DNA of 64,000 nt from Neodontobutis hainanensis (taxonomy: Eukaryota > Chordata > Actinopteri > Gobiiformes > Odontobutidae), in contig JALDNG010000089.1 of assembly GCA_024349245.1 (NCBI GenBank), positions 769,001-833,000 of the forward strand. Reading direction: 5' to 3'. Positions 1-10,623 of this stretch are shown here, one piece after another. Both the position numbers and the translations under genes were made by a program. The notes under the pieces are model-generated. The model saw only the letters and a list, made by a program, of their open reading frames with translations. It was not told the DNA's origin and ran no database searches. Position 1 is the first letter of the stretch. Each line of letters opens with the position of its first letter.

Positions 1-704
1 TTGTAATATTTTGGATGTAATGTGTTTATTTCTGTTTACTTACTTAGCTATTCATTATGCATGCATTTATATTATGTGCCTTATACTTTTGTATGTTTTT
101 TAATCAAGTATGATATGTTATAATAATACATTTAGAAGCATATTAATAAAAAAGACAAAACGTAATGTCAGAGTGTATGGTTTAAAACATGATCAGTTTC
201 TATGCACACACACATTGAAGCTCTGGTCAAAATAAGAACATGGGTACCTGGTACAAGGGGTTACTGGGGAACTAGGACAAAGGTTAGAAGGATGGTCAAG
301 GCTCTACTAAAAGTAGGGGGTACTCTGTCCCCCTGAGGAGCAGTCGTAAATTTGTGAACTGAAAAATGTATAAAAACCCAAGGTTTAGTGCAGACCTTTA
401 GTAGAGCTGAGGATAGTCTACTCAGGTTATTTGTTGTTTTAAGAATTTTTTATCCAATATCCATATTATCCAGAGAGACACGTAGACAGAGTATAATTTA
501 AAAAAGGAATGACCAGATTTAATTCTTGCATAAATGAAGCAGAAGCAAAAGCACAAACATGTTACAATATTACAGGATGAGGTTTGCTTGGAAAAGTAAA
601 CAATACATGAGATTTTGTACCATTGCAGTGAAAGCTATAGGAGGCATATCTCACACACACTTCCCAAGGCACAAGCTCCACGTGCAGACGTCACGTGGCA
701 GAGA

Positions 705-790
705 CGTCGAGCAGAGACTAAAAGAAGAGGTTAAAGCAAAGCCATCTGGACATAGTTACACTTAGTTTCAAGACGTTTCATCTCTTTAAC
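705..790 (+). repeat. Dispersed repeat R85, copy 1
   Basis: Core AGGTTAAAGCAAAGCCATCT followed by GGACATAGTT and an ACGTTTCATCTCTTT tail. It shares this order with copies at 1385, 10925, 19610 and 24415. The family is non-coding and likely a MITE or SINE-derived element. Confidence 0.7.
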
Positions 791-1384
791 AACTAACTTC
801 ATTAGTTTTTATATAGCATTGACATTTAACAGGAGAATATGACAAAAATAGTGTCCGTTCAATAAACTTGAGGAGCACAGAATACAGAAAAGGAATTTCA
901 TAATTGTGCAAGTTAATGTCCCTAATAGGTTATTTACATAGACAGAAAATACAATACATAAACAAAAAACACACATTGAGGCCCAAAATAATGTCACACA
1001 ATAAAATGTCCGCCTTAAAATGCAAAGCCAGGTCAAAATGTTCATTGTCCAGGGGTCACTTAATAATTCAGATGTTTTAAAACAAGTTTACATCCTTCCA
1101 TACTTTTAGAATTAGAAATTTCTGTGTTACTAGAAACCTCGTCTTGTAATCTTTCAATTTGTAGGACTCTTACCCAGGCAGAGGAGGTGAGTTTGACTTT
1201 GACTCCTGAAGGCGTTTTATCTCTTATTCCAAGAGACTTTTTCAATTGTGATTTAAACTGGTAAGAGAGCTGAGCTTTCTCTAGAGGAAGGGGTTTGACC
1301 TGAAACTAAATGATTGTAACTCAGTTAAACTCAGAATTGACAGTTTCTCTCTATAATAAGAAACAAAACATCTTCACCTTAAAA

Positions 1385-1470
1385 AAAATAAGTCCAGATG
1401 TCTTTGTTTCAACCTTTCTTAAAGATGACCTGGATGACTGAGAACCTTCACAGATGAGCAGAGACTTGGG
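1385..1470 (-). repeat. Dispersed repeat R85, copy 2 (reverse)
   Basis: AGTCCAGATGTCTTTGTTTC, then AAGATGACCTGGATGACTGA and ACCTTCACAGATGAG: reverse orientation of the copy at 19610. Confidence 0.7.
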
Positions 1471-1513
1471 TCTACTTAACAGGTTTCATTTATCATCCCC
1501 TGTCTCCTCTCAG

Positions 1514-1964
1514 ATCTGTTGGAGGTGGTGTCCCTCAGAGAACAGACGTTAGTGGAGTCTCAGAGACAGACGGAGGAGCTCACGGCAGGTGAGTACAGAA
1601 GGACATGAGACTCCTGTTAAAGCTGGTTTAGACTTTTACACTTTTCTGGCTCAGAGCTGCAACGTCTGAGGGAGAATCTCCAGAGCCCTGCAGAAGAGGA
1701 GGAGGAGGAAGAGGAGAAGGAGAACCAGGTGCAGAGGAAGGTGACTGTGGTGGAGGAGCTGAGAGAGGAGCTGAACAAACTGCAGCAGAGAAAGAACAGG
1801 GAACAGAACAAGGACTCAGAGCCAAGACCCACAGAGGATCAGAGGATGGAGGTTGTGAGGCAAGAAGTGGAGAGGTTCAGAGAGCTGCAGAACCAGAGCA
1901 ACGCCCAGGTGAGACTTAGGCTGTAGCAGAGTCATAGCGACATCCAGTGTGAGAAACTCAATGA

Positions 1965-2009
<45 letters not shown>

Positions 2010-5000
2010 ATTATTAGGAACACCATACTAATACTGTGGTTGACCCCCTTTTGCCTTCGGAACAGCCTTAATTCTACGTGGCATTGATTCAACAAGGTGC
2101 TGAAAGCATTCTTTAGAAATGTTGGCCCATATTGAGAGGATAGCATCTTGCAGTTGATGGAGATTTGTGGGATGCACATCCAGAGCACAAAGCTCCTGTT
2201 CCACCACATTCCAAAGATGCTCTATTGGGTTGAGATCTGGTGACTGTGGGGGGCCATTTTGGTACAGTGAACTCATCGTCAAGTTCAAGAAACCAATTTG
2301 AAATGATTCAAACTTTCTGACATGGTGCTGGAAGTAGCCATCAGAAGATGGGTACATGGTGGTCATAAAGGGATGGACATGATCGGAAAAAATGCTCAGG
2401 TAGGCCGTGGCATTTAAACGATGCCCAATTGGCACTGAGGGGCCTAAAGTGTGCCAAGAAAACATTCCCCACACCATTACACCACCACCACCAGCCTTTA
2501 TAGTGGTAATAAGGCATGATGGATCCATGTTCTCATTCTGTTTACGCCACATTCTGACTCTCCATCCAAGGATAAGAATTTTTTTATTTATTTTTAAGAA
2601 AAGGAATTGATAGAAAGGAAGTAGAATTTGGTGTTTTTTTTTTTAAAGATGGCTACAGAATCTGTTGATCTTGTAGCAGCAGTAGATCATTCCACCAATG
2701 TGGAACAGATCCAGAGAAAGTGCGTGAGAGTGATTTTTTTTTTTTTTTTTTTCCTTTTTGGTATGGTACCACCAGATGTTGTTCATTTGCAGAGTGCATG
2801 GATCTGGTAGGAACATAGGTCTGTATCAGTGAGTGAAGGTATGAGGGGGCGGAGCCAGTGGTGGTCAACAGCATCGCTTTGAACTTAATGCGGGCATCAA
2901 CCGGGAGCCAGTGTAACCTAATGAAGAGAGGAGTTACGTGTGTTCTCTTTGGTTCTTTAAAGACCACTCTTGCTGCTGCATTGTGAATCAGCTGCAGAGG
3001 TTTGGTTGTGCAGGCAGGGAGTCCAGCCAGTAGAGCATTGCAATAATCCAGTTTGGACAAGACAAGAGCCTGAACTAGGATTTGCGTAGAGTGCTCTGAT
3101 AGGAAAGGTCTAATTTTCCTAATGTTGTAGAGGATGAATCTACAGGACCTGGTGGTGCTGGCAACATGTCTTGTGAAGTTTAGTTGATCAACAATTACCA
3201 CTCCCAGATTTCTGGCAGTTCTGGACGGTGTAATGGTTGATGAGCCAAGTTGAATGGAGAGGTTGTGGTAGGTCTTTGGGTTGGCCGGAATCATTAGCAG
3301 TTCTGTTTTTGCAAGGTTCAGCTGCAGGTGATGGTCCTTCATCCAAAGTGAGATGTCACTCAGGCATGCCGAGACACGAGCAGAGATCGTTGGATCATCA
3401 GGTTGAAATGACAAGTGGAGTTGAGTGTCATCTGCAGCAGTGATAGGAAAAGCCATGTTTCTGAATGACGGAGCCAAAGATGTCATGTAAATGGAAAAGA
3501 GTAGCGATCCTAGCACCGAGCCCTTGGGCACCCCTGTACTGAGATGTTGGGACTCGGAGACCTCGTTTCTCCAGGATACTCTGAATGACCTACCCGAGAG
3601 GTAAGACTTGAACCATTGCAACGCCATTCCAGAGACACCCATTGCACTGAGAGAAGACAGGAGGATGTGATTATTAACGTTGTCAAAGGCAGCAGCCAGA
3701 TCCAGTAAGATGAGTAGATGACTTGGATGTCGCCTTTGCCAGTCTCAGGGTTTCGATGACTAAGAGCAGTGCAGTTTCGGTGGAATGTCCGCTCTTGAAC
3801 CCAGACTGGTTTTGGTCCAGGAGGTTGTTTCGTGTGAGAAAGGAGGAGAGCTGGTTAAACACAACTCGTTCAAGGGCTTTGGCAGTAAACGGAAGGAGGG
3901 AAACCGGTCAGTAGTTTTCTAACAGTGTAGGATTTAGAGTGGGTTTCTTTAGTAGTGGTTGATGCAGGCCTCTTTGAAGGCTGTGGGGAATGACCCAATG
4001 GAAAGAGATGAGTTGATGTTGAAAATGCCTCCTTCAGGGTTTTTTGACCGGACAGGACTTTCTTTGTGAGAGAATCTGCAAACCTTTTGGGATGATTGGT
4101 TGTCAGATGTCTTCGCATGTTGCTTGTGTTTCCTGTGTTGTATCGCAGTTTACTGTGGCAGTGCTTGCACATAGTCCATTGTCTGTCCACCACCTTCTCT
4201 CCTTTTGCGTTTTTTGACACGGCGAAACCAAAATGTTTCCAGACATCTGATTTAAAAGCTGCAGGGGCTGGCACAATCTCGAGCACCAACTCCTGGTTAA
4301 CAGAACAGTCACCTAAGACTGCAGAACCCGACACACCAACCTGTGCACTGGCTGGATTGATTACAAGAAAGCATATGACTCAATGCCACACACATGGATC
4401 ACTGAATGCTTGGAGATGTACAACATCAACAGGACTCTAAGAGACTCGATGAGGCTGTGGAAAACCACCCTTGAGGCCAATGGCAAGCCACTTGCACAAG
4501 TATCTATCAAATGTGGCATATACCAAGGAGATGCTCTGTCCCCACTGCTGTTCTGCATAGGTCTGAACCCCCTCAGTCAAATAATCAACAAGACTGGCTA
4601 TGGATAACGACTCAGGAATGGGGCCACCATCAGTCACCTCCTCTGCATAGATGACATCAAGCTATATGCTAAGAGCAAGCGGGACATCGACTCACTGATC
4701 CACACCACCAGGATCTACAGCTCTGACATTGGCATGTAATTCGGGCCAGAGAAGTGTAGTTGAATGATGACAAAGAGAGGGAAGGTAGTCCACACAGAAG
4801 GGGTCTCAATCCCAGAAGGTACAATAGCAGACATTGGGGATGGTTACAAGTACCTTGGAATACCACAGGCAAATGGTAACATTGAAGAGGTAACAAGTAA
4901 AACAGAAACTGCCAAATACCTCCGAGTAAGGCAAGTCCTAAGAAGTCAGCTCAATGGCAAGAACATGGCATGGGCAATAAACAGCTACGCCCTGCCAGTG

Positions 5001-8000
5001 ATCAGATACTGCGGGAATAATAAGGTGGCCAAAAGAAGAGATACAGACCACAGACGTTAAGACACAAAAGCTCCTCACCATGCATGGAGGGTTCCATCCC
5101 AAATCCAGCACCCTGAGACTGTACGCTAGCCGTAAGGAAGGCGGCCGTGGACTAGTGAGTGTGAGAGCCACTATCCAGGATGAAACATCCAAGATCCACA
5201 AGTACATCAAAGATAAGGCCCCAACAGATGACATGCTCAGTGAATGTCTCAGGCAATGAGGAACAGAGGAAGAGGAGCTGTAGGAGAGACTATCATGGGA
5301 GAACAAACCCCTACATGGGATGTACTACCGGAACATAACTGAAGTGGCTGATATCTCGAAATCCTACCAATGGTTAGAACGGGCCGGACTGAAGGACAGC
5401 ACAGAGGCACTCATCATGGCTGCACAGGAACAAGCCCTGAGCACCAGAGCAATAGAGGCCCGGATCTACCACACCAGACGAGACCCAAGGTGTAGGCTGT
5501 GCAAAGAGTCTCCTGAGACAATCCAACACTTAACTGCAGGGTGTAAGATGCTGGCAGGGAAAGCATACATGGAGCGCCATAACCAAGTGGCTGGCATAGT
5601 GTACAGGAACATCTGCATGGAGTACGGACTGGAAACCCGTGGTCATCGGAGCACTCAGGGCATTGACCCCCAAACTGGAAGAGTGGCTACAGCCGATCCC
5701 TGGAAGAACACCAGACATCTCGATCCAGAAAGTGCAGTACTAGGAACAGCAAAGCTACTGCGCAGATCCCTCAAGCTCCCAGGCCTATGGTAGAGGACCT
5801 GAGCTCAAAGGATGAGACCACCCGCGGAGGGTGAAGGACAAAGTTAGCTCTCTCATATACACGCACGCGCTGATCACAAATGAGGATGGTTACCTTTAGC
5901 AGCCATTCAAACCTTTTTGTGTCACTTGTGTGCATGTTATCAGGCCAAAATCACCAGGTTATGTAATCTTTTAATCAAGTTGAAATGGGTAGTTTCTGTT
6001 GTCATTATGATTTAAAAAGAGTAAACATTTATTTTACAGTAAACTGTTTATCCAACCACTAATTATAAGTCAAAGGAAAGTTTTTATGTTATTTTCTGAA
6101 AAATTGCCCCAAAAAAAAAAAAAAATCACAAATTCTGCCAGAGTATGTAAACTTATGTATTCATCACATTTTAGGCATATTTGTATTTGAACTGATTGAA
6201 CATTATTATTTCCTGAGCTACAGGTTATTCTTTGCAACTGAAAGGGTTTTCTTTGGTGCAGTTTGAGTTTGTGTGAGCTCATCATGTTTCCACAACAGTG
6301 TATATGTTAACTGCAGTAAAGTAACTCTGCTCTGTTCTGCCACTGAATCACACAGAGCAGGAGAAGGAGGTGACACCTCCACACACACCTGTCTACTGTT
6401 AATATGACCTGCCCAGTCCTACGTATTGCATATCTTTGTAACAAGAGTATTTTATAAACTGTGGCTGATGCAGATATTTATGGAATAATGGTTGTAGCAG
6501 AGTTACTTCAAACTCATGAAGAATTGGCTTCAGTCGGACGTTTTCAGAAAAGTTTGGGTGGTGGCGCTGACCTTCTGGGTCAGTCCAAAGAAGGACATTT
6601 CCACAATCCCAGGTGTTTTGCGTGAGCCAAAGTGACCCCTGCGACCTTTTCAATGTGCCACTCTACTCCAGGAGTGAAATAGTTAGGGACACATTTATCA
6701 GCTTTCTCAAGGTCTGAAGCCATTCTGAAACAGTTCTGTGTTCTGTTTTGTGTTTGTGTTGTTTTCAGAGAGTGTCTCCAGTAAAAACTACGAGCGACAG
6801 GAGGAAGACTCCCAGAACCACCGGCCGCAAGAGGAAGAGCTGCGAGGTCCTGGACTTCAGTGAAAACAAGAAGAACCGGGTCAGAGCCAACCTCCACAAA
6901 CAGGTCTTTACCCACTCTGTGTTTCAGCCAGAACAAATACTATTAACCAGATAAATGAGTAAACATGAGAGATGTTTGACTCCTGTTGTGTTTCTCAGAC
7001 GTCTTCACTGAGGGACAGACCTCTGCAGAAACTGGGAGACTTTATCCACAAGTCTCCCTCCATCCTCAGCTCCACAGGTGCATCACTCACCTCACTTTAT
7101 CAGCTTTAATAAGCTTTTGTAAAGTTACATCTAAGGTTGGGACGATGTACGATCTCATCACAATAAAATTTGTCAAAATTGGAAAAAACTCCAAATGATT
7201 GGCAGCTGTTTGTTTTTCTCACCAGAAAGTCATTTAGACATATTTGTTAAACAAAATAATAATCCTGTTCATAATCACAGGACATGTTTTAGAGTCAATT
7301 ACTTTTAATCATATCTTTATTTCTGAGTGATTGAGGCTGAAGCAGAATTACTATTGCAAATGTTCTTTTTTTAAGTATTGCCTAAATGATTTAATGAATG
7401 ACTGAATTTACACTAGTTTTATATTTTTAACACTATAACATATCCTTAATATTCTTTTTTTTGTTTGTTTTGATAGTCAAAGCCCTTTTTAAAAGTCAAC
7501 ATTTTGGCTTGTTGCTCTGTGGCCAAGTTCTTAAAAATGCTTAATTCATGTTATTTTCATGTTCAACAAAGTGCATTAAAATGTTCGTGTAACCACAAAA
7601 AGTACTGTAAAGTGATTACAGTATGTTTTAGTGACATTTCCAAACAGTAAGCATTAGTTCATAATTATTGTGATATCATCAATCACAATTATTGTGACCA
7701 GGATAATTATGACACAATATTCTAAATATCGTCCTATGCCTGGTAACAACCATAGTTCAGTTCAGATGAACATTTAAACAGAGGCTCTAACTTTGTCTGG
7801 TTGTTTTCTGTCCTGTCTCTTCCGGTTCCTGGTCTGGTCCTGGTCCACAGCTAAAGGTCTGGTGGATCTGGTGGTGGACAGCAGCAGAACCACTGGCTCC
7901 AAACAGAGACGAGGACGAAGAAAACTCTACAAACTTGCAGCGTCCTCACAGATGATAGATTCTCCAGACCCGGTAAGGTCTAAACCGGGACTATACCAGG

Positions 8001-8162
8001 ACTTAACCGGTTCTAAACCAGTTCTAACCCAGGACTAAACAGGACTAAACTAAGACTCTTCTTGTCTTGTTTCAGCAGGTTTTCGGGGGATCGTTTGAGG
8101 AAAAAGAGACCGATCATTTAAACATTAAACGTCAGCTTCGGTCAAAAACCTGCAGGAAGTGA
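1514..8162 (+). CDS. kif20b: Kinesin-like protein KIF20B, C-terminal exons (partial gene)
   Basis: Six exons can be read: 1514-1588, 1655-1908, 6769-6903, 6999-7077, 7851-7972 and 8076-8162 (TGA at 8160-8162). Phases agree at every join and give 249 residues plus the stop. The first two exons encode acidic, Gln/Glu-rich coiled coil typical of a kinesin stalk. The next exons are basic (RKTPRTTGRKRKSCE). The tail carries PLQKLGDFIHKSPSIL, RRGRRKLYKLA and the terminus IKRQLRSKTCRK, which match my recall of the end of human KIF20B (LQKFGDFLQHSPSIL, then RRLRTKTAK). The family are plus-end mitotic kinesins (MPP1) acting at the midzone and in cytokinesis. The motor domain lies left of the window. 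The donor after 6903 is the weak GTCTTT. The 4.86-kb intron before 6769 is full of transposons. KIF20A is the alternative but fits the tail less well. Confidence 0.82.
1966..2006. repeat. (TG)n microsatellite
   Basis: About 20 TG repeats lie in the kif20b intron, abutting the right-hand end of a Tc1-like fragment. Confidence 0.95.
2008..2560 (-). mobile_element. Tc1/mariner fragment with C-terminal half of a transposase
   Basis: On the minus strand an open frame (2552-2028) encodes the C-terminal part of a Tc1-type DDE transposase. GGGGVMVWGMFSWH is followed by PQSPDLNPIEHLWNVVEQEL, the block carrying the last catalytic D and E (DD34E type), and the frame ends MPRRIKAVPKAKGGQPQY. The sequence next to the TG repeat (GATTATTAGGAACACC) matches, in reverse, the terminal sequence seen at 9447-9490. 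The N-terminal DNA-binding half is missing, so the copy is dead. It lies in the kif20b intron, antisense to the gene. Confidence 0.85.
2600..4045 (-). mobile_element. L2/Maui-like LINE, reverse transcriptase part, 5'-truncated
   Basis: The minus strand encodes the thumb and palm of a non-LTR reverse transcriptase. Visible are WFKSYLSGRSFRV, STGVPKGSVLGSLLFSIYMT, a degenerate catalytic box ITAADDTQLHLSF (usually YADDTQLYLSF), HLQLNLAKTELLMIPA, and the C-terminal LQLIHNAAARVVF and LHWLPVDARIKFK. Further 5' pieces (QSGFKSGHSTETALL, LLDLSAAFDTVNHD-like) are read from about 3650 to 4045 in other frames. Frameshifts and a long A insertion in the coding sense (2734-2751) show decay. The motif set is typical of teleost L2 elements; the clade was not tested by alignment. 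It is nested in the kif20b intron. Confidence 0.85.
4046..4334 (-). mobile_element. hAT transposase N-terminal fragment with BED zinc finger
   Basis: A minus-strand frame starting at 4334 reads MSGSAVLGDCSVNQELVLEI and then a BED-type finger: W and F in SDVWKHFGF, Cys pair in CKHCHSKLRY, His pair in MRRHLTTNH. This is the DNA-binding domain of ZBED/hAT transposases. After KRFADSLTKKVLSGQKTL the frame runs into L2 sequence, so only the N-terminal part remains. Its other side abuts the R2/R4-like LINE at about 4335. Confidence 0.75.
4335..5810 (+). mobile_element. R2/R4-like (restriction-like-endonuclease) LINE, 5'-truncated and internally deleted
   Basis: The plus strand encodes reverse transcriptase WIDYKKAYDSMPHTWI, IKCGIYQGDALSPLLFCIGL, a mutated catalytic box LLCIDDIKLYAKS (usually YMDDIKLYA) and YKYLGIPQANGN. 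It then has the C-terminal zinc knuckle CRLCKESPETIQHLTAGC, the hallmark of restriction-like-endonuclease LINEs (R2, R4/Dong, Rex6). The nuclease core that should follow is absent: EYGLETR joins directly, out of frame, to VVIGALRALTPKLEEW, the normal extreme C-terminus. Several stops and frameshifts (e.g. near 4605, 4738, 5060) also disable it. R4/Rex6-type is my best guess. It lies in the kif20b intron in sense orientation. Confidence 0.78.
5845..6160. mobile_element. Internally deleted Tc1-like remnant (family B)
   Basis: The left part (ATGAGGATGGTTACCTTTAG, then AGGCCAAAATCACCAGG) matches one end of the Tc1 relic at 12097-13222. The right part (GGTAGTTTCTGTTGT, and ATTCTGCCAGAGTATGTAAA) matches the right end of the relic at 27240-29445. 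The transposase region is missing, so this is a MITE-like deletion derivative. Confidence 0.65.
6161..6768. other. Rest of kif20b intron, no further element recognised
   Basis: AT-rich sequence leading to the acceptor TTTTCAG at 6762-6768. I see no extra exon in it. Confidence 0.6.
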
Positions 8163-8740
8163 CATAATCGCCAGAGGTCATGTGACTAAAACAGGAGAGA
8201 CTTTTTTGTGATTAGTTTTTTTTTTTTTTTTTGTATAATTTTTACAGTGAGGGGTGGGACTAATAAACATGTGACCAAACAAAACTCACCACTTTCTGTT
8301 TCAACACAAAACAAACATCTGAGCTAAATCCTCCTAAAACACTTGGAGCAGGAGGTCAGAGGTTAGTTCAGTGACACTGGTTTAAAGGTGAAGGGCTTTG
8401 TGCTCACAATAGGTTTATGTTGAGTTCAAAGGATTAATAGACTAATATTTATTTTATGCAGCATTTAAAACAGACTCCACACTTCTGTTTCTGGTCTTTA
8501 GCTTTTTGTGAGCCTATGCTGTTCAGTCTCTGGTGCTGGATTTGCAAGATACACTTTTCCTTGTTAACTCCCACATGTCGCTGTGGTTAGTTCATCAGAC
8601 TCACCTGAAGCCCTCTCAGCTCCAGAAGGACCTGGGGGGGATTCCACTGACGCAGACGGGTACTGGTAGGTTTTGTCTGAACTGTAGGAGAGACATCCGG
8701 GGCAGGTTCATAGAAGCCCAACCAAAGACCGTCCAGCTCC
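8163..8740. other. kif20b 3' UTR and flank
   Basis: Contains the poly(A) signal at 8262 and a T-run at 8217-8232. There is no recognisable coding sequence before the LINE fragment at about 8745. Confidence 0.55.
8262..8267 (+). promoter_or_regulatory. Candidate poly(A) signal of kif20b
   Basis: AATAAA lies about 100 nt after the kif20b stop codon, downstream of a T-rich run. The spacing suits a short 3' UTR. No transcript evidence is available. Confidence 0.5.
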
Positions 8741-8744
8741 AGGA

Positions 8745-9290
8745 ACTTTATGTATGACCGGAGCAGGAGCTTGGTACATTGCCGGCAGCAAGTCAGACCT
8801 GTTCCCGGTGCATGTTGGACACCAGCAGGGCTGCCCCTGTCACCAGTCCTGTTTATTATCTTTATGGACAGAATTTCTAGGCACAGCCAAGTGACGGGAA
8901 GAAGTCTGGTTTGGGGACCACAGGATCTGCTCTCTGCAGATGATGTCCTGTTGGCTCCATTAAGCCAGGACCTTCAGTGTGCACTGGGACGGTTTGCAGC
9001 CGAGTATGAAGCGGCTTGGATGAGCAGCACCTCCAAGTCCGAGACCATGGTTCTCAGCCGGAAAAGGGTGGCTTGTCCCCTTCAGGTTGGTGGAGAGATT
9101 CTGCCTCAAGTGGAGGAGTTCAGGTATCTTGGGGTCCTGTTCACGAAGGAGCGTGAGATTGACAGATGGATCGGCGCAGCTTCTCCAGTAATGTAGTCGA
9201 TGTACCGGTCTGTTATAGTGAAGAAGGAGCTGAGCTGCGAGAGCTCTTGATTTACTGGTCAATCTACGTTCCTACTTTCACCTGTGGAAA
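8745..9290 (+). mobile_element. APE-type LINE fragment (family N), reverse transcriptase
   Basis: The plus strand reads MYDRSRSLVHCRQQVRPVPG, LPLSPVLFIIFMDRISRHSQ, SADDVLLAPLSQDLQCALGR (an ADD catalytic box), RFAAEYEAAWM, KSETMVLSRKRVACPLQVGG and EEFRYLGVLF. These are motifs 4 to 6 of a teleost non-LTR reverse transcriptase with frame breaks. The same family recurs at 21440-21700 and 61540-62545. The exact clade (RTE, I/Nimb or Rex) was not resolved. Confidence 0.78.
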
Positions 9291-9344
9291 TTTTCCATTA
9301 AATAAATGCAAATTAAATTGCTTAAATCACCTTTCTTTCCCATT

Positions 9345-9500
9345 CTGACATTCAGTTTGGAGTTCAGGAGATTGTCTTGACCAGAAATACACCCCTAAAT
9401 GCACTGAAGCAACTGCCATGCGATTGGTTGATTAGATTCTTGCATTAATGAGAAATTGAACAGGTGTTCCTAATAATCCTTTAGGTGAGTGTATATATTT
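9345..9500 (+). mobile_element. Terminal fragment of a Tc1-like element (family A)
   Basis: TTGAACAGGTGTTCCTAATA followed by ATCCTTTAGGTGAGTGTATA is the terminal repeat of the Tc1 family whose transposase fragment lies at 2008-2560 (reverse match of GATTATTAGGAACACC). No transposase is attached here. Confidence 0.65.
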
Positions 9501-10370
9501 TTGTGGTGCCTGGATTATAAAAAAAATAAATAAAATGGCATCAAGATTGCTTTTAATTAAATTTGAATGTAGTATAGTGTAGAGTTATATCTTTTTGGGA
9601 TGAAATGAACTCTGATCTAAGCATCACATTTTTTTGCCCTTGGGGTAACACATGTGTAAACAAAGCCATACAAGAAGGCTTTTGTTTTAGATGATTTATG
9701 ACTTATTTGTGGCTTTGATTGGTGCAGAAGCTTTGGACTTGTGCACATTATCGATTTAAAACATGTGGGAAACAGCAATTTACAGGACGCCATTTTGGAT
9801 GCGCACAATGCTTGTCATTCGCATTAACACGGCCAAAATTTTTGTATCCAGTTGTGGCCTGTTCATTTAAAAAAAAAAAAAAAAAAAGAAACCAATAACT
9901 TACAAAACTAATTAACATAATATGTAAAGTGCTTCTCAAATAGTCAATATATAAACAAATGTAAATCCATGTAATCTTTGAGCTGCATTTAAAGTCTTTG
10001 AGACTGGGTTTTCTGAGCTCAACCTAAGAGTGGAACAGTCAGGGTCATCAATCATGCGACCTGTCGATGGTTTAGTTCCTGTAATGTTCCACCTGTTTTT
10101 TTTTTTTTTTTTTTTTTTAATAAAATTATTAATATCAAATACATTTGATCTGTTTTAAGTCAGGCTTTAGCAGATTGAGGTTCCAAAATATTTAAGTCTT
10201 ATGCATTTAATAAATATTAAAGTGTGTTTTTTTTTGTTTTTGTTCAAACTTCAGTCCTAGCCGAAGGACTGTGGTGTGTCTTTGAAAATGTACAAAACAA
10301 ACATTTAAATCTTGATTTAAATGTCTCAAATCTGAAATAAAGACAAAAATAGTCTTTCACACGCTAGAAA
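9501..10370. other. Intergenic DNA between converging kif20b and tvp23b
   Basis: AT-rich sequence with poly(T/A) runs at 9868-9888 and 10097-10118. No gene or recognisable element. Confidence 0.5.
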
Positions 10371-10374
10371 TGTT

Positions 10375-10380
10375 TTTAAT
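10375..10380 (-). promoter_or_regulatory. Candidate poly(A) signal of tvp23b
   Basis: The minus strand reads ATTAAA about 245 nt after the stop codon. This is a common variant signal; no canonical AATAAA lies closer. Confidence 0.35.
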
Positions 10381-10623
10381 AAAGCTGCAGCTCAGAGTCT
10401 GTACATATTTACAACTTTTACAAACCATTGACAAACCTGTCCCAGCAAGAGTTAACAAGGATCAAACTAAACTCAAGTTAAAATAAACAAAAACAGAGGA
10501 AGTTCAGTTGAAGTCATTCAAAACAAAAACATCGAGTCACGAGTCCTCTTCTTTGGACAAGGCCTGGTTCAAAAGAGATCTGTTAGAGACTAAAACCAGG
10601 TCTAAACCAGGATTAAATGGATT

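Larger units (their letters stand above)
1..1513. other. kif20b intron sequence with two copies of a dispersed repeat
   Basis: No exon was found before the acceptor at 1513. Copies of the AGGTTAAAGCAAAGCATCTGG repeat lie at about 705-790 (+) and 1385-1470 (-). Segment 230-480 has a TATAAAAA box and a promoter-like look that could be an LTR remnant, but paired ends were not found. Confidence 0.6.

Noticed and set aside
230..480. LTR-like segment with TATAAAAA
   Set aside because: No matching second LTR, primer binding site or TG..CA ends could be identified.
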